DNA of 64,000 nt from assembly GCA_030847615.1 (NCBI GenBank), contig JAUMIR010000001.1, forward strand, positions 444,594,687 to 444,658,686, written 5' to 3'. The stretch is from Gambelia wislizenii. Lineage: Eukaryota > Chordata > Lepidosauria > Squamata > Crotaphytidae. Position 1 is the stretch's first letter. Every line of letters begins with the position of its first letter. The notes under the pieces are model-generated. The model worked only from the letters and a program-made list of their open reading frames with translations, was not told where the DNA came from and did no database searches. Of this stretch, positions 43,679-53,524 are shown piece after piece. Position numbers and translations under genes: made by a program.

Positions 43679-46600
43679 TTACAATGTCATTCCAACCATT
43701 TGTGTCAGCCTTTCATGTTTTTCTGCTGTCAATGCTTTTGTGAACAAATCTGCTATGTTGTGTTGTGTTTCTATATATCTCAATTCTATTTCACCCTTCT
43801 GAACCATGTCTCGCACATTTTGATATCTTACACCAACATATTTTGTTCTGTTCTTCAAACTTTCAGTTTCAGCCATCGCTATGCATGACTGTGAATCTTC
43901 CAGAATTTCCACTGGTATCTTGTAACTTTCATTTAAATCATTTAGCAATTGCTTAATCCACTGTACCTCATTTACTATCTCATTCAAAGCAGCAAATTCT
44001 GCTTCTGTTGTGCTTAACGCTACATTAGTTTGTTTTCTACTTCTCCAAACTATTGGACTTTCACTATATTTAATTATCATTCCTGTAACTGACTTCTTGT
44101 CTCCTAATTCTGATGCAAATGAACTGTCTACATAACAATCTAGATCTGAACTATTGTTTCTTATTATCAATTTCCTATCTACGGTTCCTTTCAAATATCT
44201 CAACAAATGTTTTACCGCTGTCCAGTCTTCAATTTTTGGATCATTAACCCTTCTAGACAATACATTTACAGCATAAGAAATGTCTGGTCTGGTATGGCAA
44301 GATATGAATTGTAAAGATCCTATTATACTTCTGAAGAAAGTCTTGTCCTCAAACGCTCTAGTTGTTTTCTCAGACACAAAACCAGTTGTCATTGGAGCTC
44401 TTACTATTTTTGCATTCTGTAATCCACACTTTTCAATCAGTCTTTCAATTTTATTTCTCTGACTTAATAAACAATGTCCTTCTTCTGTCCATTCAACACA
44501 AATACCTAAATAAGACTTCAATACACCTAAGTCCTTCAAAACAAACTTCTCAGACAATTCTCTTTTTACTGACTCAATTTCCTGTTTTGACTTTGCTGCT
44601 ACGCACAAATCATCTACATAAATCACTAATACTATGTCTCCTTTTGTATAAACACAAGCATCTGCAATGCTCCTCTTGTAACCTAGCTTTACTAGCTCAT
44701 CATTGATGCACAGATTCCATGCTCTGGCACTTTGTTTTAAACCATACAACGCTTTCTTTAATTTATATACTCTCTGACTACCATTTTCTTCAAAACCTTG
44801 TGGCTGCTCCATAAATATTTCTTCATTCAGAACCGCATTCAAGTACGCTGTCTCAAAATCAAAATGTTCTACAACTAAATTCCTTTTTACTGCTACAGCT
44901 AGAACCATTCTCAGACTTTCTGGCTTTGCAGTTGGAGAATATGTCTTATCATAGTTCTCATACTGCTGTTGTGCAAAACCCTTAGCCACTAACCTAGCTT
45001 TATATTTGATACTTCCATCTGGCATTTCTTTCCTTTTGTATACCCATTTACAACCAATTACTTTCTTGTCTTTGGGTCTGTCAACAATTTCAAAAACATC
45101 TTTATTTACCAGGCAACCAAACTCCTTATCCATTGCATCAAGCCATCTTTCCTGTTCTTCACTAGGATAACTTTCCAATTCTTCAAAACTTTCAGGCTCT
45201 TCTATTGCTAGACAAGCTCTTGCCTTTGTCACAACAAACCTATCTGGAGGCTTTCTAACTCTATGACTACGCCTGGGAATAAAATCTGCTGTTCTGTCTC
45301 TTTCATCCTCACTTTCTCTACTAGGAGTTGTAGTTCTATGACTAAATCTCTTGTCTTCAGTCATTCGAGTAGTAGTAGGCCTAGATGCTATCTCATCATC
45401 AGAAGAACTACCACTGCTGCTAGGTGATGCTTCCTGCTTAACTGAAACCCCTCCGTTTCCTGAGGTTGGTTCAGTTTGTGCTTCTGGCTCATTTGATCTC
45501 CCTAATCTCAAAAACACTTCTTTATTGGCATGCAGTTTGTCCCAACCAGCATGTCTCTCAAAATTTGCAGACCTAGAATACTGCACTTGTTTTCCACCCA
45601 AATGAAACTTGTAGCTATTTCCAGAATACCCCAAAAACCTAAGCCTTTTGCTTTTGGGTTCTCCTTTCCTCCTGAAACAAGCAGGTGTGTATACATGAGC
45701 AAATTGTCCAAAAACCCTTAAGTACTTGTAATTTGGCATTCTCCCATACAATACCCTGTAGGGAATGTCTTCAATTTCTGAATGATACAATCTGTTACTG
45801 ATATGTATTGCAGTCAAAGTTGCTTCTGCCCAAAAACTATCTTTCACCCCCGCATCTGCCATCATACAAACAGTAATTCTTTTTATATCTTGTATTTTCT
45901 TCTCTGCTAACCCATCCTCACTAGGACAAGCAGGGTTTGTAGTTTCATGCCTTATTCCCACCTTTTGAAACCAGTTAAACAATTGATTATTTAAAAATTC
46001 TCCTCCTCTATCAGTAATAATGGTGCCTACTCTGCTATCAAATTGTCTTTCCACCATTCTTACCCATGCTTTTAAACTTTGCCCAGCGTCAGATTTGTTT
46101 TTCATTATTCTCACAAATGCAAACCTTGTATACCTATCAACAATTACTAGGAAATACTTGCTTCCCCCTAAGGACAAGCAATTAGCTTGGGCAACATCTG
46201 CATGTACATACTGAAATGGTCTTTGAGCAATTCTTTTTGTTTTCTTAGCTACTGGAAAAGCTCTGACCTTTACCTGTTGACATACCGTACAATCTAAGTG
46301 GTTTTTGCATTCAGCAACTTTTAAATCTGGACACATACTGATTAAATTCTTTAAACATTTGAAGCTCGCATGGCCAAATTTTCTGTGAAGCTCGTGTATG
46401 CAGTCTTTGTGGATTGGAATATTTTCTATGTTATTAGCTTCTTCAACCCTGTAGCTATCAATATTGTCCTCCAAATAATAAAGTTTGTCCTTTTTCAAAC
46501 CTATGCCACGCAATTCCCCATTCAGTTTTATCTTACACATGTTCTTTTCAAAGATGACTGTGTAGTCTTTTTCTGTTAATCTGCTTACTGATAACAAATT

Positions 46601-47644
46601 ATTTTCTAACTCCTTTACATGTAAGACATCATTAAAATTCTCTTTTAGCCCTGGAATGTACACAGTACCCATTTGATTTACAGTACTTAGCTCTTTCCCA
46701 TCAGCCAAAACTACAGCATTTACATTAGCTGATTTTCTATTACTTATTAAATTTATGTCATTACACATCAATGATGTGGCTCCTGAATCAACTAGCCATT
46801 TAGAATTTGCATTTTGTTTTTCCTTAATCATGGTTGCAACCCCCTTTTTATTACCACTGTCCCTCAAAAATGGAGGTCTGGACTGTTTTTGATACTGCCG
46901 CGGCTGCCATCTGCTCTCTGCTTGCTTGCGTCTCTCAGCTGCAAAATGTTTACAATGTCTCTGCAGATGACCAATCTTCTTACAATAAAAGCACCTCCGT
47001 TGCTCCCTTGTAGAGGCTGCTTCCTCCTGCGTTCGCCAGTCAGGAGTTGTTTGTCGTTTTGGCACAGTCTTTAAGCTTGCTGAGTCACCCTGCTCAGACA
47101 TTCTTCTCTGGTTCTCTTCCAATATTCTGGCCACAATTAAGTCTCTATTAAGCTCAGTTTCCTGCAGGTTTTGCAGGCTGTTCGTTATGTTGTCCCACGA
47201 AGAGTCTAGCGATTCTATTAAAATGTAGCATTGCTGCTCTTTGCTAATTTGCACTCCCCTCAGTTCAGCTTGCACAAACAAGTCTTGCATTATTTTTAAA
47301 TGTTCTATCACACACTGCCCTTTAGCCATCTTTTGCCTGTATATTCTTTTAGACCATAGCATTTTTGCAAAAGCAGTTGAAGGAGTGTGTAATCTCTGCA
47401 AGGTATCCCACACATCCTTGGCAGACGTTTTATCTCTGACGTCATTAATTAAGTCTTCTTCAAGCATGAGATAAAGACAGGCTTTTGCTTTACTATCTCT
47501 CTCTTGAGTGGCTTCATCAGCGTCGGCTGCGAGCCCTGTTTCAACTGTTGACCACAGACCTTCCTTTACTAGTAGAGATTGGGCATAAATCTTCCAGGTA
47601 GAGTAGTTGTTTCTATTCAATTTACTAAACTTTAGAAATTCCAT
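43679..47644 (-). CDS. Copia gag-pol polyprotein, intact
   Basis: 1321 residues in one frame with no stop or shift. Gag is about 1-260, ending in a CCHC zinc knuckle (C218, C221, H226, C231). Protease active site is VDSGAT at 285-290 (D286). Integrase zinc-binding domain is H420-x4-H425 ... C452-x2-C455. The integrase catalytic triad is D483, D545 and E581, with the family's D-x35-E spacing. A chromodomain-like acidic/Ser-rich linker spans about 715-800. Reverse transcriptase runs about 830-1075 with GCKWVYKRK at 864, catalytic D929 and YVDD at 1009-1012. RNase H has D1173, E1214 and D1250, with a C-terminal IADLFTKAL. Length is typical of single-ORF copia elements (about 1300-1400). The start at 47644 is about 220 bases after the LTR and is the first ATG giving the canonical N-terminus (FLKFSKLNRNNYSTWK). 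All enzymes look functional by motif. Activity is inferred. Confidence 0.97.
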   Translation of the reverse strand: MEFLKFSKLNRNNYSTWKIYAQSLLVKEGLWSTVETGLAADADEATQERDSKAKACLYLMLEEDLINDVRDKTSAKDVWDTLQRLHTPSTAFAKMLWSKRIYRQKMAKGQCVIEHLKIMQDLFVQAELRGVQISKEQQCYILIESLDSSWDNITNSLQNLQETELNRDLIVARILEENQRRMSEQGDSASLKTVPKRQTTPDWRTQEEAASTREQRRCFYCKKIGHLQRHCKHFAAERRKQAESRWQPRQYQKQSRPPFLRDSGNKKGVATMIKEKQNANSKWLVDSGATSLMCNDINLISNRKSANVNAVVLADGKELSTVNQMGTVYIPGLKENFNDVLHVKELENNLLSVSRLTEKDYTVIFEKNMCKIKLNGELRGIGLKKDKLYYLEDNIDSYRVEEANNIENIPIHKDCIHELHRKFGHASFKCLKNLISMCPDLKVAECKNHLDCTVCQQVKVRAFPVAKKTKRIAQRPFQYVHADVAQANCLSLGGSKYFLVIVDRYTRFAFVRIMKNKSDAGQSLKAWVRMVERQFDSRVGTIITDRGGEFLNNQLFNWFQKVGIRHETTNPACPSEDGLAEKKIQDIKRITVCMMADAGVKDSFWAEATLTAIHISNRLYHSEIEDIPYRVLYGRMPNYKYLRVFGQFAHVYTPACFRRKGEPKSKRLRFLGYSGNSYKFHLGGKQVQYSRSANFERHAGWDKLHANKEVFLRLGRSNEPEAQTEPTSGNGGVSVKQEASPSSSGSSSDDEIASRPTTTRMTEDKRFSHRTTTPSRESEDERDRTADFIPRRSHRVRKPPDRFVVTKARACLAIEEPESFEELESYPSEEQERWLDAMDKEFGCLVNKDVFEIVDRPKDKKVIGCKWVYKRKEMPDGSIKYKARLVAKGFAQQQYENYDKTYSPTAKPESLRMVLAVAVKRNLVVEHFDFETAYLNAVLNEEIFMEQPQGFEENGSQRVYKLKKALYGLKQSARAWNLCINDELVKLGYKRSIADACVYTKGDIVLVIYVDDLCVAAKSKQEIESVKRELSEKFVLKDLGVLKSYLGICVEWTEEGHCLLSQRNKIERLIEKCGLQNAKIVRAPMTTGFVSEKTTRAFEDKTFFRSIIGSLQFISCHTRPDISYAVNVLSRRVNDPKIEDWTAVKHLLRYLKGTVDRKLIIRNNSSDLDCYVDSSFASELGDKKSVTGMIIKYSESPIVWRSRKQTNVALSTTEAEFAALNEIVNEVQWIKQLLNDLNESYKIPVEILEDSQSCIAMAETESLKNRTKYVGVRYQNVRDMVQKGEIELRYIETQHNIADLFTKALTAEKHERLTQMVGMTL

Positions 47645-47846
47645 CTTGATTTGTGCAGTGACTCAATTTGACACAGTCCTTCTGAGTATGCACAGCCAAC
47701 CCGTCTGGGCTTAAGCAAAACACAAAATGATTTACTTCTGAAGCTTATCAGTGCAGCACAAACAGCTTGCTCTGATCTGTCGTCCACAAAGCTTTCTCCC
47801 ACTCTCTGGAACTTTCAGCTTCTGTGGATGCTGGGTGCTCTAGTAA

Positions 47847-47861
47847 CTGGGCCCATAACCC
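47847..47861 (-). promoter_or_regulatory. Copia primer-binding site, initiator tRNA-Met anticodon arm
   Basis: One base after the 5' LTR the minus strand reads GGGTTATGGGCCCAG. This is the exact complement of CTGGGCCCATAACCC in the anticodon stem-loop of eukaryotic initiator tRNA-Met. It does not match a tRNA 3' end. Drosophila copia uses the same internal site and a cleaved half tRNA. A perfect 15-base match makes chance unlikely. Confidence 0.9.
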
Positions 47862-47862
47862 T

Positions 47863-48516
47863 TGTCAGGGATGATGGGAGTTGTAGCTCTTCACCTCTGG
47901 CTCTAACTCACCACCTTGTTATGCAGCAGAGCTGACCAGCTTAGATCAGTGGTTAATGCTTTCCTCCAAAGCAGCAGAGTTTCAGAGAATAGGCTGAAGA
48001 TCCTGACAAACTCTCCAAGCCTTCTCACTCTTCCCCAGGTGTCTCCAAAACGTCTCCAGGATTCACTCAGGCAACTCAGTAGTTTTATATAAAACCTACT
48101 TTATTCTTCTATATAAATATACTATATGGTCAACAAATCACAATCTCTATACACTACATCACCTCTACTCCACACAAATACATTGGCAAACATTGCAATT
48201 TTATAGCCATTGTTTATCACCACCCACTAGTTAGTTTCCACCCAGTGGGTGTGTACTTCCATTCTGATTGGTCCACATAGTTCCATCCATGCCTAAGACC
48301 AACCCATGTATTTCAACATTTCACCTTGTACACTTAATGATTCTCAGGTGTTTCCAATCTGCATTCAGTACCTCTGTCCTTGGCTCTCAGGCCTTCTAGA
48401 TTACATTAGCAGTTTCACCTGTGTAGCTTCATAATTGCTCTTGCTTAGTCATTGTGACTTTCACATACATTTTTTATTTCTTTCACTGTATGTCCCATGT
48501 TGCATTTTCCTTAACA
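47863..48516 (-). repeat. Copia 5' LTR (654 bp)
   Basis: Same length and sequence as 42994-43647. Contains the promoter TATA candidate at 48110-48119 and AATAAA at 48100-48105. Its outer end (48516) abuts the ACAGC duplication. Confidence 0.96.
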
Positions 48517-48521
48517 ACAGC

Positions 48522-49850
48522 AGCCTCATTATTTCATTTTTGCAGGTATGTCAAAGGAACTCATTGTGATGTCAAGGTCCCATCAGGTGCTGCATTCAGC
48601 TGTAGCCTAATTGAAGCCTTGAGCTTGCTTCCTGCATTAATTCCACCCAGTCTCCCAAACATCCATCAGTTCTCCATCCAGCTCATATGAAAGACACAGG
48701 GGCACATGGGGGCATTGTGAAGGTTCATGACTGCTCTCTCTCTCTTTTTCCTTTGCAAAAGTTCAAACATTTTGACAAGGTGTGAGCACAAACAACACAA
48801 TTTTGGAGAGGGGGAAATCACCCCCCTGTTTTGGTAACAGACTCAGTGTTGCTGGTGTGACAGAGGTATGATTTATAATAAAAAGGAATATTCTGATGCA
48901 TACGCTAGCAAAGATAACACCCAGCATATCACACATAGATCTGCAAAGCAGATTGGACATTCTTGTGCTAAAGTGTATTTTGCTTCAGTTGGGTCTTTAT
49001 TACTCAGCATCAGCTTTTTGAAATATAAGAAATCATATTCAATTCAGAGCGAAGCAGCTTTGAAGCAGATAAAATTTGCTAAAAGCAACCACAATCCATT
49101 TTCATTTAAAATCTATCTCCGTAAACTGACGGAAGGCATTGGTATTCTCATCCACACTGTGAAACCGTGCAACCCTGGTAGCTGCTACCGGTTCATAGCA
49201 CTGTAGAAGCTAAACACATATACTGGGGGAGACACTGACATTAAAGACAGAACTGAACAATGATGGCAATCGGATAAGATAAAGGAACTGGACTGCATGC
49301 TAGTGTCCATCATCTTTATGTCAGCCTGGAGTCATGTACTGTACTGTATTTTTAGGTGTCTCTGCAGGTTTTACAGTATGCCTAACAATGCCCTTTACAA
49401 ATAGCACCCTCACCACTGAGATTGAGGCTGGCATGTTCAACCTCATGTTAAAGCAATAAAGTTACAGGTGGTTGAATCTGTAAATGCTTGTCTCAGCGGA
49501 GAGTCTTGGATTCCAATCTGACATTTGGCTCACTCACAGCTGGATATAATAGTCCAAGCTAATGGTGAACTAAGTAGCTTTCCTAAGAATCAATCATGGG
49601 ATAATTGGCCTGTCAGGTAAACATTAAGTTCTTGTACTGCACATTCAATGCACACTCTGTATCCACCAGAACAATGTATGTGTGCAGACCCCTTATCTGC
49701 ATGACCTTCTGGGCAGCATGCAAAATGTTAATGAACTAATTGTGCACTCAGTCTGAAAGGGGAAGCTCTGTTCTGTAGATACCTTCTGAGTTTTCTGGAG
49801 AAGTGGAAACAGGAGCAGTAAGGGAGCAGCAGAGGGAACAGAGAAGCTTG
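48522..49850. other. No recognisable gene or repeat
   Basis: No coding domain. Short open frames such as 48868-49206 have no similarity I recognise. Confidence 0.4.
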
Positions 49851-49854
49851 CTTC

Positions 49855-50175
49855 ATGTACCCTCCAACAACTTGGCATCTCACTTTTTCAGTTGCTTTTA
49901 AAATGTCCTGCTTTCTTTCTCCTCCTCCTGCTTCCACACTTCATCTTCAGTTTACTTCAACTGGTGCAAACTGAGTTCGCACTCAATTAATTCAATGGGG
50001 AGAAAGGAGAGGAGAGGGTAGAATCCTGCCCTTCCCAGGACCCTCAGGAAAAAGAAAACTGCTGCAGTTTCTCCTAGCTTGTGTGTTCTTCCTCATTAAT
50101 AACTTTTATCATTTTGACCACACTGCAATGTTGTTTGGACAGGTGCCCCAGTTTTCATTTATGAAACATTGGAAG
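49855..50175. repeat. Unclassified interspersed repeat (fifth copy)
   Basis: CCCTCCAACAACTTGG, CAAACTGAGTTCGCACTCAA, GAAAACTGCTGCAGTTTCTC, TTCCTCATTAATAACTTTTA and CCCAGTTTTCATTTATGAAA, in the same order as at 28731-29150. Confidence 0.65.
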
Positions 50176-50189
50176 GTCTGGCCTAAACA

Positions 50190-50430
50190 TCCTAAAGGCT
50201 GCAAGGCAACAGATCCTGTCTGAACGTGGAAGCTAAGCAGGCTCAGCCCTGGTTAGCACTTGGATGGGAGACTCCCAACTAATACCAGGTGCTGTAGGCT
50301 ACATTTCAGAGGAAGGAACTGGCAGAACCACCTATGAGTATTTATACAGTACTCCTTGCTTGAGAAAACCGTATGAAATTCTTGGGGTCACCATAAGTCG
50401 ACAGGTGACTTGAAGGCATATGCACACACA
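50190..50430 (+). mobile_element. 5S rRNA-derived SINE with BovB-like tail
   Basis: 50205-50306 follows 5S rRNA from about base 30 to the end (GGAAGCTAAGCAGG, CCTGGTTAGCACTTGGATGG, ACCAGGTGCTGTAGGCT), which includes the internal pol III promoter. After a unique body it ends GGGGTCACCATAAGTCG...GACTTGAAGGCA, the tail shared with BovB and the tRNA SINEs. So it depends on the same LINE machinery for mobility. Confidence 0.85.
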
Positions 50431-50587
50431 CAGCTTAGGTGAAACTGGACATGATACAGCTGCTCTGAAGACTTCCGAACAATGGACTTATAAGAAAACA
50501 ATGTGCAGACATATCAGTCTTTATATTATTAAGATCTGTGTGACTAACCATGTTTGCTGTATTTTTTGTAATATACTTTTTTCCTGC

Positions 50588-50862
50588 TTTTTTTTTTATT
50601 TATTTAGTTATTTATACCCCGCTCTTCAGCCACAAGGCTATCAGAGCGGCTTATAAATTGTTTTAAGCAATAGCAGTTTACACATCTACACTGCATTAAG
50701 CAGTTTCCAATGTGTGTTAGCTAATTGCCCCCACAAGCTGGGTACTTATTTTACCCAGCTACGAAATTATGGTAGGCTGAGTGAACCTTGGAGCCCTGCT
50801 GGAATCAAACTTGCAACATGGTGACTGGTAGTACTGGCATTTAACCACTGCACCACCAGGGC
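50588..50862 (-). mobile_element. tRNA-derived SINE with A-rich/TAAA tail
   Basis: On the minus strand: GGTGGTGCAGTGGTTAAATG (box A-like), AAGTTTGATTCC (box B), the body, AAGCCGCTCTGATAGCCTTG, GCTGAAGAGCGGGGTATAAA and an (AAAT)-type tail. About 275 bp. Tail fragments of this family are at 15727-15875, 54405-54475 and 57880-57985. Confidence 0.8.
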
Positions 50863-50994
50863 TTTTTTGTTTGTATAGCCCTATGAGTGGTGAAACCCTA
50901 AAGAACTTATCTGTTCAGTTTGGAGGGAGGGAGGGAGGGAGGTGGAGGGGAGAGAAGCAGTCTTTGCCAGAGATATGAATCAGACCCTTTTCAC

Positions 50995-51245
50995 CTTGAG
51001 TTAGGTGATATGTATGGTGTAGTGGCTTGAGAGTTGGACTAGGACTCTGGGAGAACAGGGTTCAAATCCACATCCAGCCATGGAAACACACTGGGCGATG
51101 TTGGGCAAGGCACACTCTCTCAGCCTTAGAGCAAGGCAATGGCAAACCATCTCTAAAGAAATCTTGTTAAGAAAACCCCATGATAGGTTTGTCTTAGGGT
51201 TGCTATAAGTCAGAAACCTCTTGAAGGCACACCACCACCACCATG
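50995..51245 (+). mobile_element. tRNA-derived SINE, Sauria type
   Basis: GTGTAGTGGCTTGAGAGTTG (box A region), AGGGTTCAAATCC (box B), ACTGGGCGATGTTGGGCAAG, GGCAATGGCAAACC, and tail GGGTTGCTATAAGTCAGAAA, CTTGAAGGCACACCACCACC. The copy is complete. Confidence 0.85.
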
Positions 51246-51249
51246 GATT

Positions 51250-51985
51250 TAGGAGGGAATGAAATTGTATTATTTGTATCTATTTTGTATTTTTATTTAG
51301 GTCTTTCAATAAAAAATAACTGCAGAACAGCAAGATTTCTGTAAGCAAGTCCTAAGTGGTCTTTTGAGGGGCACCTGGAGTTTGGGAAAACTGTTTGTGC
51401 TGGATTCATTATAAAATATGTAATATTGTTGGTGACATTATGGTTATATATATATACCTGTTGCAAATTGTTTAATCTTTTGTGATAATGTCTGGAGTAC
51501 TGACTTATAAATGGCCCCATAGAGACCAAGGAAGAAAGTGGTGTGTTTGCTGTCTGCCAAGCGCTCTTTAAACAATATAGCTTATCACTACATACAGTTT
51601 CTGGAGGTTTGATACTTCCATCTAATAAAAGCAAAATACACTGACAAGTTTAGACTGAAGGCAGTAGCTAGTCCCTCCCCCCCCCTTAAAATATCCTTTA
51701 GAGATATGCTGGGGAAGAGAAGAAAATCCTGTGAAGACTGCTAGAGTCTTGTTGGATGTAGTCCTCCAGGATGACCAAATACTAAGGAGGACTAGGTTTC
51801 TCTGACTTTTAGCTGTTCTATAGAAGAGGGAAATTTGGCGGCAGTGTGCAGCACTGGGAAACATGCACCTACCTATTAGAACTCATTCTTCTGCACCCTT
51901 ATCAAAGGCACTATATCTGTCATACCCAATTACCTTAGCAAACACCTAATTGTTGTTAATAGGAAGAAACATGACCGACCAAGCA
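51250..51985. other. No recognisable gene or repeat
   Basis: Nothing recognised. The open frames 51293-51634 and 51622-51864 on the minus strand have no domain. Confidence 0.4.
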
Positions 51986-51998
51986 AGGCATTATGCAT

Positions 51999-52527
51999 TC
52001 TTGTGCACTGGACCGACTATGTGACGAATGTTGCTGTCCTTGAGCAAGCAGGGATCACCAGCATTGAGGCCATGATATTGAGAACACAGCTGCGCTGGGC
52101 AGGGCACATTTCTAGGATGGAGGACCATCGCCTCCCAAAAATACTACTCTACGGTGAACTCACCACGGGTCAGCGTAAGAGGGGCGCTCCAAAAAAGCGA
52201 TACAAAGACTCCCTGAAACAACATCTCAGGCTTGGCCAAATTGATCACCAACAGTGGTCCGCCCTGGCCTCACATCGGGAGGCATGGAGACGCACTATCC
52301 ACAATGCTGCAGCCTTATTTGAGAACTCACGACGAACAAGTCTTGAAGAGAAACGACAACGCAGAAAGAATCACAACCCAAAAACATCACCCAAGGAGAC
52401 CTTCTGCTGTGCTTTCTGCAACCGGACTTGTTTATCTCGGATTGGCCTTTTTAGTCATCAGCGCGCTTGCAGAAAGCGCAGGATGAGTCCTTCCTGAATC
52501 TTCGTTTGCGAAGAAAAGCCAGAGAGA
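51999..52527 (+). mobile_element. Zinc-finger LINE, 3' end, young-looking copy
   Basis: 5'-truncated. Flanks GGCATTATGCA (51988-51998) and GGCATTACATGCA (52528-52540) suggest a target duplication that has changed slightly. It ends GAAGAAAAGCCAGAGAGA like the other copies. It carries the only uninterrupted C-terminal ORF of this family in the window. Confidence 0.85.
52003..52497 (+). pseudogene. C-terminal ORF of zinc-finger LINE (164 codons)
   Basis: The encoded segment runs ITSIEAMILRTQLRWAGHIS, LPKILLYGELTTGQRKRGAP, HQQWSALASHREAWRRTIHN and a C-terminal C-x2-C-x12-H-x3-C finger (C136, C139, H152, C156 of the fragment). This domain layout is the tail of non-LTR reverse-transcriptase proteins found in many animals. 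The reverse-transcriptase core is absent, so it is a fragment and not a host gene. The apparent ATG at 52003 is inside the truncated element. Confidence 0.8.
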
Positions 52528-52954
52528 GGCATTACATGCAAGGTGTGAAAATTCAGCCCATTCATCACAAATCAAGCTAAGTTCCTTAGATCACTGCTAC
52601 TCAAACTGTGGTGAGTTTCCAGAAAACTCTATCAATATGCTACTAATGTGGTACAAATATGGTACTGGTCCCTGACACATTGGAGAAAGAAAAATCTGGT
52701 CTGCCACATGTTCAGAGCTGACTTGCCATTGCCTTCCTCTGAACAGAAATTTATTTTGCCGAATATTCCCTCTCCAGTTGTTGTTGCCAGAAAAAAAAGT
52801 ATCTCTGGCTCGAACCAGAGATTACAGAGGCACTGCATTAAAGCATGAGGGGATTTCTGAGCTGTAGTAGGGTAAGACATTTGAACTGGTGCTGGGTGTA
52901 CATAGCAGAAGGCGGTGACAATATGGGCTCAGGCCAAATGGAGGCTTGTGTGCC

Positions 52955-53060
52955 GCTGAGGAGGAGAGTTCAGACAGTCTATGATGGAAGGGAGATAATT
53001 CACCTGTCTGCAGCTACTAGTTCAATACAGGTAGGAAAGAATAAATGTGCCATTTGTTCT
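52955..53060. repeat. Unclassified repeat, shared with 54306-54405
   Basis: GTTCAGACAGTCTATGATGG, AGATAATTCACCTGTCTG, TCAATACAGGTA and AAATGTGCCAT all recur at 54306-54405 with small changes. Family unknown. Confidence 0.5.
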
Positions 53061-53524
53061 GTTCTCCTAATAGCAACAGAGCTAGCTGCCCAGTGATGGG
53101 CTTTGGTATCTGACAGAGGCTAAATTGCTTTGAGAATTGGGATGCCATGTGCTGATGTTTAGAGGTTTGCTAGTCAAATTGGCCAATTTCCAGATGGAAA
53201 TCAAATCTTTATTCTCCCTGATAAAAAATGTTTCTTGGCAGAGGCAAAGTGCTTACTGCCAAGACATCTCTGCTAAGGGTGAAAAACCAAAATTAGGTAC
53301 AGAGCCCTTGGCAAAGCCTGATCATAAAGCTTCCAGAAAGTGATGGCATATCAGTGGAAAGCTGCCAAAAGTCTTCCATGCACTATCATAGATCTTCCAG
53401 CCAACACTGTAAAACATTTATGCGGCAACCTTGCTAAAACTCCTTTTATGGGAGCTAGTTGGAAAAAGTTTGGCTCCTTTATATCCTTACTTGTAAAGAG
53501 CAAGTGTAGTGGTTTTGAGTTACT

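Larger units (their letters stand above)
42994..48516 (-). mobile_element. Complete Ty1/copia LTR retrotransposon
   Basis: 5523 bp with a perfect 5-bp target duplication (ACAGC at 42989-42993 and 48517-48521), two 654-bp LTRs that I read as identical, a primer-binding site, one intact gag-pol frame and a purine tract. Domain order protease, integrase, reverse transcriptase, RNase H places it in the Ty1/copia (Pseudoviridae) group and not Ty3/gypsy, which has integrase last. There is no envelope gene. Like Drosophila copia, it has an initiator-Met tRNA anticodon-arm primer site and a single ORF. It lies upstream of SYNDIG1L, in the same orientation. The age signal (identical LTRs, open ORF) indicates a very recent insertion, perhaps polymorphic in the population. 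Confidence 0.97.

Noticed and set aside
44280..47474. Plus-strand ORFs across the copia element
   Set aside because: Antisense shadows of the intact gag-pol frame.
50205..50306. 5S rRNA gene
   Set aside because: Lacks the first third of 5S, is diverged, and continues into a SINE body with a LINE-type tail.
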